NCBI GenBank assembly: GCA_017569305.1
Contig: CP069418.1
Coordinates: forward strand, 1,612,001-1,676,000
Reading direction: 5' to 3'
DNA: 64,000 nt
Source: Clostridiales bacterium FE2011
GTDB lineage: Bacteria > Bacillota > Clostridia > Christensenellales > Aristaeellaceae
In this document: positions 9,908 to 18,173 of the stretch, piece after piece
How positions within the stretch are numbered: position 1 is the first letter of the stretch
Layout of the letters: every line of letters starts with the position of its first letter
Notes under the pieces: generated by a model
Database searches by the model: none
The model's input: the letters and a program-made list of their open reading frames with translations, nothing else
Told to the model about the DNA's origin: nothing
Translations under genes and position numbers: made by a program

Positions 9908-10825
9908 TCAGGAATTTGTTTTATCAATTCCGTTGCTCTTGAGGCCTTTCAGGAAGTCCTCCGGCAGAGGAGCCTGGAAGGCCATTTCTTCTTTTGTCCG
10001 GGGATGTTTAAACCTCAGGCTGTAGGCATGGAGCATGAGGCAAGGTACCTTCACGCCCTTTTCAAAACCATACAGCTCGTCCCCGCAGACCGGGTGCTGG
10101 ATACTCCGCATGTGGACGCGGATCTGATGGGTCCGTCCGGTCAGGATATGAACGTCCAGCAAAGTGCAGGCCTGGCCTTCCGCCAGTACTTTCCAGCGGG
10201 TCAGTGCCGGGCGGCCTTCCGGATCAATGGCCATCTTCTTCCGGTCTTTCTTGCTCCGGTCGATAGCCGCGTTTATTTCGCCTTCCGGTTCCTTGAACCG
10301 GCCCTCTACCAGTGCCCGGTAATGTTTCTCAATCTCCCGGTCTTTCAGCATCCGGCTCAGTTCTTCCTGGGTTTCATCATTCTTCGCCACCAGCATCAGG
10401 CCGCTGGTTTCCTTATCCAGCCGATGAACAATCCCGGGACGCAGCTCCCCGCCGATACCGCCCAGTGAATCCAGACGGGCCAGCAATGCGTTCACCAGCG
10501 TTCCGTCCGGATGTCCTGCCGCCGGATGCACTACCATGCCCCGCGGCTTGATCACCACGGCCAGGTCCTCATCCTCATACAGGATTTCCAGCGGAATATC
10601 CTCCGCCTTCGGAACAGCTTCCTTCGGTGCGGGTACTGTCAGGACAATCTCCTGGCCCGCAGGCAGCTTAGTGCCGGCCTTTGTGCAGGCCTTTCCGCCG
10701 GAAACGCACAGGCCGTCTTCCATCAGCGAAGCCACCCGGCTCCTGCTGAGTCCTGTTGCTTCACTCAGCAATACGTCCAGCCGGCGTCCATCGGATGCAA
10801 CCCGGTACTCCATTCCTTCAGTCAT
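9908..10825 (-). CDS. rluD: RluD-family 23S rRNA pseudouridine synthase
   Basis: 305 residues, with GGGGGAAG before the ATG. The N-terminal S4 RNA-binding domain (about 10-65: RLDVLLSEATGLSRSRVASL) is followed by the RluA-type catalytic domain with HRLDKETSGL, whose Asp is the catalytic residue of the family. The length and S4 domain fit RluD rather than RluA. Family members convert uridines of 23S rRNA helix 69 or related sites to pseudouridine; the exact site cannot be read from sequence. It lies 21 bp downstream of lspA, a very common pairing in Firmicutes, as last gene of a pth-mfd-lspA-rluD run, and ends at a hairpin terminator. Confidence 0.93.
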   Translation of the reverse strand: MTEGMEYRVASDGRRLDVLLSEATGLSRSRVASLMEDGLCVSGGKACTKAGTKLPAGQEIVLTVPAPKEAVPKAEDIPLEILYEDEDLAVVIKPRGMVVHPAAGHPDGTLVNALLARLDSLGGIGGELRPGIVHRLDKETSGLMLVAKNDETQEELSRMLKDREIEKHYRALVEGRFKEPEGEINAAIDRSKKDRKKMAIDPEGRPALTRWKVLAEGQACTLLDVHILTGRTHQIRVHMRSIQHPVCGDELYGFEKGVKVPCLMLHAYSLRFKHPRTKEEMAFQAPLPEDFLKGLKSNGIDKTNS

Positions 10826-10846
10826 ATTTCTTCCCCCTGGCAGTTG

Positions 10847-11320
10847 TCAGAGTTTCGCCCAGTCCTGCGGCCTGCACAGCAGGCTGATCATCACCAACAC
10901 ACAGCCCACTGTCAGGCAGCTGTCCGCAACATTGAACACAGGAAAATTCACAAACAGCGTCTCAATCATATCCGGCACAAAACCCCGGATCAGCCGGTCC
11001 AGCATATTGCCTGTTGCGCCGCCGGCCATCAGGGCAAGGCCCGTCAGCGGAAGCACCGCGAATTCCTTGTTCCGCAGCCACACATAGCCACCGATAACAA
11101 TTGCCAGTCCAAGGATGCCTGTCAGCCTCGGCAGCCCGCTCAGCAGCGAGAACGCGATGCCGGTATTTTCCGCGTACCGCAGACCGATCACTCCGGGAAT
11201 CAGGGTAAACCCATCCGCCGGAAGGCCGGGTGCCAGTTCCTTCGTGATCCGGTCCAGGATCAGTACCGCAGCCGCAATCAGCCAGAATCCCAGGCTTTTC
11301 TTAATTACCGCTTTCTTCAC
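10847..11320 (-). CDS. lspA: Lipoprotein signal peptidase (signal peptidase II)
   Basis: 157 residues, four hydrophobic segments. Conserved family blocks are present: NTGIAFSLL, GGATGNMLDRLIRGFVPDMI (first catalytic Asp) and FNVADSCLTVG (second catalytic Asp in the NxADS block). It cleaves the signal peptide of diacylglyceryl-modified prolipoproteins in the membrane. Substrates in this window would include the lipobox proteins at 28743 and 30740. The start is GTG, lying 20 bp inside the end of mfd, which points to translational coupling. Confidence 0.95.
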   Translation of the reverse strand: MKKAVIKKSLGFWLIAAAVLILDRITKELAPGLPADGFTLIPGVIGLRYAENTGIAFSLLSGLPRLTGILGLAIVIGGYVWLRNKEFAVLPLTGLALMAGGATGNMLDRLIRGFVPDMIETLFVNFPVFNVADSCLTVGCVLVMISLLCRPQDWAKL

Positions 11321-14300
11321 TTTTTTCGCTCTTTTCTTCTTCCAGTTCTTTGATCCGCGCCACCAGTTTCCTCGTCACCTTCAACGCTTCCTGCAGCATC
11401 TCCTGCTCCTGCAGGTTCTGCACCTTCAGGATCATCCTGGCCGGTGCCCTGGCGGACAGGATCAGCCGCCCATCCGTCTCAGAGATAGCCTGCAGCAGAC
11501 AGGCCGGATCCGGCACATACCGCTCGTCCACCTTCATGATCAGGCCTTCCTTGCCGCGGGTCACCTGGCTGACGCCCAGCCGGTTGCACAATGCCCGCAG
11601 CTGGCTCACGTCAAGCAGCGTCTCGGCAGCCGGCGGCAGGTCGCCATAGCGGTCGATCAACTCGTCCGTTACGTCCGCCCGGTCTTCGTCCGTTACCACG
11701 GAAGCAATCCGCTTGTACATTTCCATCCGCTGCTTTTCTTCCGCCACATAGTCGGAAGGCAGGAAAGCGTCCACCCGCAGATCCACCCTGGTTTCCAGTT
11801 CCCGTGCGGTCTGCCGGCCCTGTACCTCGTTCAGGGTTTCTTCCATCAGCTTGCAGTACATGTCGTAACCGACCGTAGCCAGATGGCCGTGCTGTTCCGG
11901 TCCCAGGATATTGCCCGCGCCGCGGATTTCCAGGTCCCGCATCGCGATACGGAAACCGGCGCCAAACTCCGTAAACTCCCGGATAGCTGTCAGCCGCTGC
12001 TGGGCTGTTTCCGTCAGCATATGATCCGCCCGCACGGTGAAGTAGGCATAGGCCTGCCGGTTGCTCCGGCCCACCCGGCCCCGCAGCTGATAGAGCTGGC
12101 TGAGGCCAAACCGTTCCGCGTCATACACAATCAGGGTATTCGCGTTCGGCACGTCCAGGCCGTTTTCAATAATGGTGGTACACAGCAGCACGTCATAATT
12201 GCCGTTGTAGAAGTCCAGCATCACGTCTTCCAGCTGGTGCTCCTTCATCTGCCCATGGGCCACGCCCACCCGGGCTTCCGGTACCAGTGCCCGCAGCCGC
12301 TCATAGAAGCTGCCGATGCTCCGCACCCGGTTGTACAGGAAGTACACTTGTCCGCCCCGGCCAAGTTCGCGCAGGATGGCGTCACGGATCAGGGCGTCAG
12401 AATACTCCGTGACCACGGTCTGTACCGGGATCCGCTCTTCCGGCGGGGTTTCCAGCACGCTCATGTCCCGGATGCCCGTCATGGACATATGCAGGGTTCG
12501 CGGAATCGGTGTCGCACTCAGGGTGAGCACGTCCACCTGCCGCTTCATATTCTTGATAACTTCCTTATGGGCCACGCCGAAGCGCTGCTCCTCGTCCACG
12601 ATGAGCAGGCCCAGGTCCTTGAACTTCACATCCTTGCCCAGCAGCTTGTGGGTACCGACGATCAGGTCAATGTCGCCCGCGGCCAGCTTGGCCAGCACGT
12701 CCTTCTGCTCTGCCGGAGTCCGGAACCGGCTCAGGAAGTCCACCCGGGCACCGGTATGCCGGAATCGCTTCACGATGGTGTTGTAGTGCTGCTGCACCAG
12801 AATCGTGGTGGGTGCCAGCAGGGCCACCTGTTTGTTATCCGCGATCGCCTTGAAAGCGGCCCGCAGGCTCACCTCTGTTTTTCCGTAGCCCACGTCGCCG
12901 CACAGCAGCCGGTCCATGTTCCGGTCGCTCTCCATGTCTTCCCGGATTTCCTGCACGCTCTGTGCCTGGTCCGGCGTCAGCTCCCACGGGAATTCATCTT
13001 CAAACTCCCTCTGCCAGGCCGTATCCGGTCCGAAGGCATGGCCTGTGTTCTGGGAACGTTCCGCATACAGCGCCTTCAGGTCAAAGGCCAGCGCTTTCAG
13101 TCCTTCCTTGACCTTGCCCTTCTGCCGGGCCCATTCTCCGCCGCCCAGGCGGTTCAGCTTCGGTGCCTGGTTCGGATTGCCGATATAGCGCTGTACCCGC
13201 TCCAGCTGCTCCACCGGCACATACAGCTTGTCGTTTCCGCCGTAGTGGATCAGCAGGTAGTCGTGCCAGCTTCCCTCGCTCTGAATCCGGGTGATGCCCT
13301 GGTAGATACCAACGCCGTGGTCTTCATGCACCACATAGTCGCCCACCTTCAGGTCCGTGAAGGTGGAAATCCGTTCCCCGGAGCGTTTCCGGCTCTTGCT
13401 CCGCCGATATCCCTCGCCCCAGATGTCAGCGTCGGAAACCACCGCCGTTCCGGGGCAGCCTTCCCCGCCGCGGATAATGAAGCCGCCGCTGAGCGTGATC
13501 GGCAGGATCACAGCTTCCGCAGGCTTTGCCGCGCTGAGTTCCTCCCGGAATTCTGTTTTTTCATCCAGCTCTTTCAGGCTTTCCTCCAGCCGCTTTCCGC
13601 GGCTGCTTCCGCCTGAGAGCAGATAAATCCTGTATCCGTGCTCCCGCCACAGGGCAATATCGTTCTTCAGTGCGCGCATCTGCCCGCCATAGCCCTGGAT
13701 GCCGGTTGCTTCCACCGTCACCGTATTGTCCGGCTTGATGCCACCCAGTCCGAGCAGGATCTCTGTCAGCAGTCCCTTAGGATACGGTTTCAGTTCTTTC
13801 AGCACCGTATCCCAGTCCTTCAGCAGACTTTCCTGATCAGTCACTGCTTCCCGGCGGGTAATGGCGCTCTGCAGGTCTTCCGCGAAACCCTGCAGCCGCT
13901 CCTCAATCCTGTTCCGCAGGCGGTCTGGTTCACACAGCAATACCAGGTCCGGCTCAAACCAGTCGCATACCGACGCTGTCTTGTCCGTCAGCACCGGCAG
14001 CCAGGCACGCATCCGCCGGAAGGGCAGTCCCTGCTCCAGCGTTTCCGCGTCCTGGCGAAGCCGTTCCATCCGCCGGTCAGCTTCCAGCTCCTTCTGATCC
14101 TGATACTGTTTTTCCCGGATCTTCGGAGCAATCTTCTTGTCAAAGAGCTCCGCGTCATCCTCATCGTCCGGCAGGGGCGGCAGGTCATCAAACAGCAGGT
14201 CTTTCCCGATGTCCGTATCCGGCTGATCATCAATAGCTTCCCGCATCCGGCGGGCAGCTTCCGGATATTCGTCTTCCTCAAGCAGCACTTCGCACGCGGG

Positions 14301-14954
14301 CGTCAGTACGGCTTCCGGAACGTCTCCCAGGCTCCGCTGGCTGATACAGTCAAACTCCCGGATCCCGTCAATCTCATCATCAAAGAATTCAATCCGAAGT
14401 CCCTGGGCCAGCGCCGGAGGATACACGTCCAGGATGGATCCGCGCTGTGCAAACTGTCCTTTGCCTTCCACCATGCCCACGCGGTCATAGCCCATCCGGC
14501 TCAGCCGACGGGCAAGATCTGCCGGTGGAAACACGTCTCCCGGCTTCAGGGTCAGGCTCAGTGCCCGGAAAGGTTCCGGCCGGCCCATCCGCTGCGCCAT
14601 CGCTTCCGCTCCGGCGCACAGGATCCGTACTTTGCCCTCCGTCACAGCTGCCAGTGCTTCCAGCCTCCGCCAGTTGCTCTCCAGGCTTCCGGCTGCCCGG
14701 GTCAGGTCAATCTCACCGCCGGGCAGGCAGCAGCCTTCGCCCGTCAGCTGACGCACGTCATCCGCTGCCCGGGCTGCCTTCAGGTCGTTGTCCGCCACCA
14801 GCAGCGTCTTTTTCCCTTTTTCTGCCGCGATACAAGCGATCACCGCTGCCAGCGTCTGGTTAACGCCGGCAACCGCCGTTGTCTTTCCCTGCGCCGTCTC
14901 CAGCAATGCCTCTAAACCAGGTATCGCAATCGAAGAAACAAAACTCGATGCCAT
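11301..14954 (-). CDS. mfd: Transcription-repair coupling factor Mfd
   Basis: 1217 residues, close to the family norm. Order: UvrB-homology region at the N terminus (LLVADNDLKAARAADDVRQL; FPPADLARRLSRMGY), CarD-like RNA polymerase interaction domain near 530-630 (DLKVGDYVVHEDHGVGIYQG), helicase core with Walker A GDVGYGKTE near 690 and DEEQ near 785, helicase motifs SATPIPRTLHMS and QLRGRVGRS, and a C-terminal TRCF domain. Mfd removes RNA polymerase stalled at lesions and recruits UvrA. GGGAAAG precedes the ATG. Its neighbours pth upstream and lspA/rluD downstream are on the same strand with little spacing. Confidence 0.97.
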   Translation of the reverse strand: MASSFVSSIAIPGLEALLETAQGKTTAVAGVNQTLAAVIACIAAEKGKKTLLVADNDLKAARAADDVRQLTGEGCCLPGGEIDLTRAAGSLESNWRRLEALAAVTEGKVRILCAGAEAMAQRMGRPEPFRALSLTLKPGDVFPPADLARRLSRMGYDRVGMVEGKGQFAQRGSILDVYPPALAQGLRIEFFDDEIDGIREFDCISQRSLGDVPEAVLTPACEVLLEEDEYPEAARRMREAIDDQPDTDIGKDLLFDDLPPLPDDEDDAELFDKKIAPKIREKQYQDQKELEADRRMERLRQDAETLEQGLPFRRMRAWLPVLTDKTASVCDWFEPDLVLLCEPDRLRNRIEERLQGFAEDLQSAITRREAVTDQESLLKDWDTVLKELKPYPKGLLTEILLGLGGIKPDNTVTVEATGIQGYGGQMRALKNDIALWREHGYRIYLLSGGSSRGKRLEESLKELDEKTEFREELSAAKPAEAVILPITLSGGFIIRGGEGCPGTAVVSDADIWGEGYRRSKSRKRSGERISTFTDLKVGDYVVHEDHGVGIYQGITRIQSEGSWHDYLLIHYGGNDKLYVPVEQLERVQRYIGNPNQAPKLNRLGGGEWARQKGKVKEGLKALAFDLKALYAERSQNTGHAFGPDTAWQREFEDEFPWELTPDQAQSVQEIREDMESDRNMDRLLCGDVGYGKTEVSLRAAFKAIADNKQVALLAPTTILVQQHYNTIVKRFRHTGARVDFLSRFRTPAEQKDVLAKLAAGDIDLIVGTHKLLGKDVKFKDLGLLIVDEEQRFGVAHKEVIKNMKRQVDVLTLSATPIPRTLHMSMTGIRDMSVLETPPEERIPVQTVVTEYSDALIRDAILRELGRGGQVYFLYNRVRSIGSFYERLRALVPEARVGVAHGQMKEHQLEDVMLDFYNGNYDVLLCTTIIENGLDVPNANTLIVYDAERFGLSQLYQLRGRVGRSNRQAYAYFTVRADHMLTETAQQRLTAIREFTEFGAGFRIAMRDLEIRGAGNILGPEQHGHLATVGYDMYCKLMEETLNEVQGRQTARELETRVDLRVDAFLPSDYVAEEKQRMEMYKRIASVVTDEDRADVTDELIDRYGDLPPAAETLLDVSQLRALCNRLGVSQVTRGKEGLIMKVDERYVPDPACLLQAISETDGRLILSARAPARMILKVQNLQEQEMLQEALKVTRKLVARIKELEEEKSEKSEESGN

Positions 14955-14987
14955 ATACTTTCCCTTAACGTTTTACGTCCATCCAAT

Positions 14988-15012
14988 AATTCTGAATTCT
15001 GAATTCTGAATT
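14988..15012. repeat. AATTCTG 7-bp tandem array (1) at the pth stop codon
   Basis: AATT occurs four times at 7-bp spacing with CTG between. The right edge overlaps the pth TAA, so the array starts at the end of the coding sequence. Confidence 0.85.
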
Positions 15013-15586
15013 AATTACTGTTGCCTTTTTGCATCGCTTTATCAATGCCTTCCTTTACCCATAGGCGCGCGCATTCCGCCGCCTTATCAAAGGCCGCTTC
15101 CATCTTTTCTTTGTCTTCTGCGCTCCAGTGTCCAAGCACCCAGGCTGCCAGATCCTGACCCGCCGGCCGGTCACCCGTTCCTACCCGGATCCGCGGGAAA
15201 TCCGTCTTTCCAAGGCAGGATGCGATACTCCGCATTCCGTTATGCGTTCCGGGGCCGCCGTTCTTGCGTACCCGTACCTTTCCCGGAGGCAGGTCGATAT
15301 CGTCATAGATCACCAGCAAATTCTCCTGCGGCACCTTGAAACGGTTCAGCAAGCGTTTCACGCACTCGCCGCTCCGGTTCATGAAGGTCAACGGCTCGCA
15401 CAGCACAATCTTGGTTTCCCCGTCTGTCACTTCCGCGATCATGTCCTGCACAAACAGCTTTTTGCGCAGTTTCACGCCGTAATATTCTTCCAGCCGGCTC
15501 ATCACCTCATAGCCCGCGTTATGGCGGGTGTGGGCATACTTCTCCCCCGGATTTCCCAGGCCGACAATGAGTAACGTCTTTACCAT
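15011..15586 (-). CDS. pth: Peptidyl-tRNA hydrolase
   Basis: 191 residues. Hallmarks: LIVGLGNPGEKYAHTRHNAG at the start (His of HNxG), FMNRSGECV, IYDDIDLPPGKVRVRKNGG and GTHNGMRSI, all family blocks. It releases tRNA from stalled peptidyl-tRNAs in the cytoplasm. I chose ATG at 15586 (MVKTLLIVG) because GGAGAAG lies upstream at usual spacing; a longer TTG-initiated frame to 15601 would place that site inside the gene. It appears to be first in the mfd-lspA-rluD transcription unit. Its last residues touch the 3' tandem array. Confidence 0.95.
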   Translation of the reverse strand: MVKTLLIVGLGNPGEKYAHTRHNAGYEVMSRLEEYYGVKLRKKLFVQDMIAEVTDGETKIVLCEPLTFMNRSGECVKRLLNRFKVPQENLLVIYDDIDLPPGKVRVRKNGGPGTHNGMRSIASCLGKTDFPRIRVGTGDRPAGQDLAAWVLGHWSAEDKEKMEAAFDKAAECARLWVKEGIDKAMQKGNSN

Positions 15587-15679
15587 ATTGGTCTTCTCCA
15601 AACTGTTTCATTCATACTGAATCGCGTTTTCTGCAAAAGGTATTGGCGAAGTGAGAGATTCCCTCCCCTTCGCTGTTTC

Positions 15680-15710
15680 ATATCATTGCATTTTTAGGGG
15701 CTTATGTCAA
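15680..15710 (-). promoter_or_regulatory. Probable promoter of the pth-mfd-lspA-rluD unit
   Basis: Minus strand TTGACA (15705-15710) and TGATAT (15680-15685), with a 19-bp spacer, longer than ideal. It lies about 95 bp upstream of pth in the divergent gap with asnA. Confidence 0.5.
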
Positions 15711-15821
15711 GAACAGCATAGGGCTTCCAGCCATTAGTACATACCGAAAACTTTCTTTTTAACGCTTTTGGTGTTATCCTTTTGTATTATCTTACAGATG
15801 TTTCGGAAGGAGGGGTTCTCC

Positions 15822-16826
15822 ATGAACCTCATTATCCCCAAGGACTATAACCCTGTCCTGGATCTGCGCGACACAGAGATTGCCATCAAGCTCGTTAAGG
15901 ACTTCTTCGAGCAGGAACTGGCCAAAGCCCTGAACCTCACCCGCGTTTCCGCGCCCATCATGGTCACGCCGGAAAGCGGTCTGAATGATAACCTGAACGG
16001 TGTGGAACGCCCCGTTTCCTTCGACGTGCTGGAAACCGGCGCCACCGTGGAAATTGTTCACTCCCTGGCCAAATGGAAGCGCCAGGCCCTTAAAACCTAC
16101 GGTTTTTCCGTGGGTGAAGGCCTTTATACGGATATGAATGCTATCCGCCGGGATGAAATTACCGATAATATTCATTCTATATTTGTAGACCAGTGGGACT
16201 GGGAGCGCATCATGGCCCCTTCCGAGCGGAACGAGCAGTTCCTGCGGGACATTGTCAACCGCATCTACCTGACCCTCCGCAAGACCGAGGGCTTTGTCTG
16301 CGCCCACTATCCCCACATCAAGCCGGAACTGCCGGACGCCATCACCTTCGTCACCACCCAGCAGCTGGAAGATGAATATCCGGACAAGACGCCCAAGGAA
16401 CGCGAGTATATCGCGGCAAAGAAATACGGTGCGGTGTTCCTTATGCAGGTCGGCGGCGCCCTGCGCAGCGGCCAGCCCCATGACGGCCGTGCCCCGGACT
16501 ATGACGACTGGAACCTGAACGGCGACATCCTGCTCTATGATCCCCTGCTGGACATCTCCCTGGAGGTTTCCTCCATGGGTATCCGCGTGGATCCGGACAC
16601 CCTGCGCAAGCAGCTGAAGATCCGCGGCTGTGAAGAACGGGCGGAACTGCCCTTCCAGAAGGCCCTGCTGGCTGGTGAACTGCCCCAGACCATCGGCGGC
16701 GGTATCGGACAGAGCCGCATGTGCGTCTACTTCCTCCGGAAGGCCCACGTCGGCGAGGTTCAGGCCAGCATGTGGCCGGAAGAAGTCGTCAAGGCCTGCC
16801 GCAACGGTAATATTCCGCTGCTTTAA
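15822..16826 (+). CDS. asnA: Aspartate-ammonia ligase (AsnA-type asparagine synthetase)
   Basis: 334 residues, matching AsnA. It makes asparagine from aspartate, ammonia and ATP. The fold is related to class II tRNA synthetases. Family blocks visible: VSAPIMVTPESGLNDNLNGVERPV, VHSLAKWKRQAL, YTDMNAIRRDE, SIFVDQWDWE and GGGIGQSRMCVYFL near the C terminus. I chose ATG at 15822, which has GGAAGGAGGGG upstream; the frame is open further upstream but without a site. It is a single gene, divergent from pth and 47 bp ahead of the transpeptidase. Confidence 0.97.
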   Translation: MNLIIPKDYNPVLDLRDTEIAIKLVKDFFEQELAKALNLTRVSAPIMVTPESGLNDNLNGVERPVSFDVLETGATVEIVHSLAKWKRQALKTYGFSVGEGLYTDMNAIRRDEITDNIHSIFVDQWDWERIMAPSERNEQFLRDIVNRIYLTLRKTEGFVCAHYPHIKPELPDAITFVTTQQLEDEYPDKTPKEREYIAAKKYGAVFLMQVGGALRSGQPHDGRAPDYDDWNLNGDILLYDPLLDISLEVSSMGIRVDPDTLRKQLKIRGCEERAELPFQKALLAGELPQTIGGGIGQSRMCVYFLRKAHVGEVQASMWPEEVVKACRNGNIPLL

Positions 16827-16873
16827 TGCTGAAAGGTATTATGGCAGCCCTAGACTGGAATCCCTGGTGAATT

Positions 16874-18067
16874 ATGAATGATAAATTGAAAAAACTCCTG
16901 TCCCTGCTCCTGGTTTTCCTGTTCCTTCTTCCCTGCCTGTCCTTCGCCGAAGAGACAGAAGATGTGGAAGAGGAATGGGAAGAGCTCGCAGACGTGAAGG
17001 ATACCCTTCTCGCCACGGATGTCTTCTACCATACGCCCAATGAGCTCAGTGCTGTCAAATGTGACCATGAACTGTGTTTCTGGAATCTGGAAATGGGCCG
17101 TATGAATGAGGAAGCCATCTGGAAGGTACTCACCCAGCCGGTGACAGTGCTTACCGGCAAGCAGCGGGAACAGGTACGTATCCTCGCCGAGCCGGATGAG
17201 AAATGCACTGACTATGTGGGTGTGGTCACCTGCACCAGCCAGGGTGTTCACGTCCTGCAACAGGAAGGAGACTGGTCCCTGATTGAAGCCTATTCCTCTT
17301 CCGAGGAAGGCTCCGCCGTCAAGGTCTTTGCTGAGCACTTCCAGGGCTGGGTCAAAACCAGCCGTCTCAAAACAGAAGAAGTGGACCAGACCTACGGCCT
17401 GGTCGTTGATAAGCTTCAGCAGCGGCTCTATGTCTTTAAAGAAGGAAAGCTCTTCAGCACCCTGCTGTGCTCCACCGGTTTCGCGAAGAACAAAGCCAAC
17501 CTCTTCCACGAGACTCCCGCCGGGGAATTCCTCATGGTCAGCTGGGTCGGCGGTTTCCAGGCGGAAACCCTCTGGTGTGCCTATGGCATACGCATCAACA
17601 GCGGTATCCTGATCCACGAAGTGCCCAGCCGGCAGGAAACCAACAAAGCCGGTGAAACCTATACGTCCTATGCCCGGTGTGAACGCTATCTCGGGGAGAA
17701 GGCCAGCCACGGCTGCATCCGGGTCCAGCGCCAGCTGACGCCCGAAGGCGTCAACGCCAAATGGCTTTGGGATCATCTTTCCCGCAAGCCCTATACCAAG
17801 GTGATTATCTGGGATGACCTGGACCGGGAGCTCTGTTATCCGTCTGATGACCTGATCCTGTACTATAATCCCAACGGCGGAACAAACTATCATTCCCAGG
17901 CCACCTGCACGATGGTCAAGGATAAATACGAACCCATGACCGCCTTTACCTACGGTGAACTGGACAAGAAACCGTATAACAAACTGACCGCCTGTCCCGC
18001 CTGTGCTCCCATGCCCCGGAAGGAAAAGATCGACGAGCTCAATTCCAAGAGCCGCAAGAGCCAATAA
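16874..18067 (+). CDS. Secreted L,D-transpeptidase (YkuD) with N-terminal SH3-like domain
   Basis: 397 residues. Signal peptide (1-25, LLSLLLVFLFLLPCLSFA), then an SH3-like segment around 95-165 and the YkuD catalytic domain from about 175 to 310. The domain has the canonical SHGCIRV block with the active-site Cys, and upstream ILIHEVPS with the conserved His. L,D-transpeptidases cross-link peptidoglycan stem peptides (3-3 links) or attach proteins outside the membrane. The C-terminal 70 residues contain YYNPNGGTNYH, then a Cys and a later CPAC pair, a tail seen in clostridial YkuD proteins that may bind metal (inference). The ribosome binding site is weak. Confidence 0.92.
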   Translation: MNDKLKKLLSLLLVFLFLLPCLSFAEETEDVEEEWEELADVKDTLLATDVFYHTPNELSAVKCDHELCFWNLEMGRMNEEAIWKVLTQPVTVLTGKQREQVRILAEPDEKCTDYVGVVTCTSQGVHVLQQEGDWSLIEAYSSSEEGSAVKVFAEHFQGWVKTSRLKTEEVDQTYGLVVDKLQQRLYVFKEGKLFSTLLCSTGFAKNKANLFHETPAGEFLMVSWVGGFQAETLWCAYGIRINSGILIHEVPSRQETNKAGETYTSYARCERYLGEKASHGCIRVQRQLTPEGVNAKWLWDHLSRKPYTKVIIWDDLDRELCYPSDDLILYYNPNGGTNYHSQATCTMVKDKYEPMTAFTYGELDKKPYNKLTACPACAPMPRKEKIDELNSKSRKSQ

Positions 18068-18090
18068 TCTCAAAAAACATAAGATAGAGC

Positions 18091-18118
18091 AGAGCCGCAA
18101 GCATAAGCTTGCGGCTCT
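18091..18118. terminator. Hairpin between convergent genes
   Basis: Perfect 12-bp stem (AGAGCCGCAAGC and complement) with a 4-nt loop, located between the transpeptidase and the converging peptidoglycan-binding gene. There is no strong T-tract on either side, so efficiency is uncertain. Confidence 0.65.
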
Positions 18119-18131
18119 TAACTATATAGTA

Positions 18132-18163
18132 TTCTTAAGTTTTAAGTTTTCATTATTCATTAC
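18132..18163. repeat. 7-bp-period AT-rich array (2)
   Basis: TTAAGTT-type units followed by TCATTAT units, 11 bp past the stop of the peptidoglycan-binding gene. It is a sequence variant of the AATTCTG arrays with the same period. Confidence 0.6.
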
Positions 18164-18173
18164 AAAAGATGAA

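Noticed and set aside
11115..13616. Long plus-strand frame (833 codons) opposite mfd
   Set aside because: It lies wholly on the antisense of the well-conserved mfd gene and has no family motifs; it is a by-product of GC-rich codon use.
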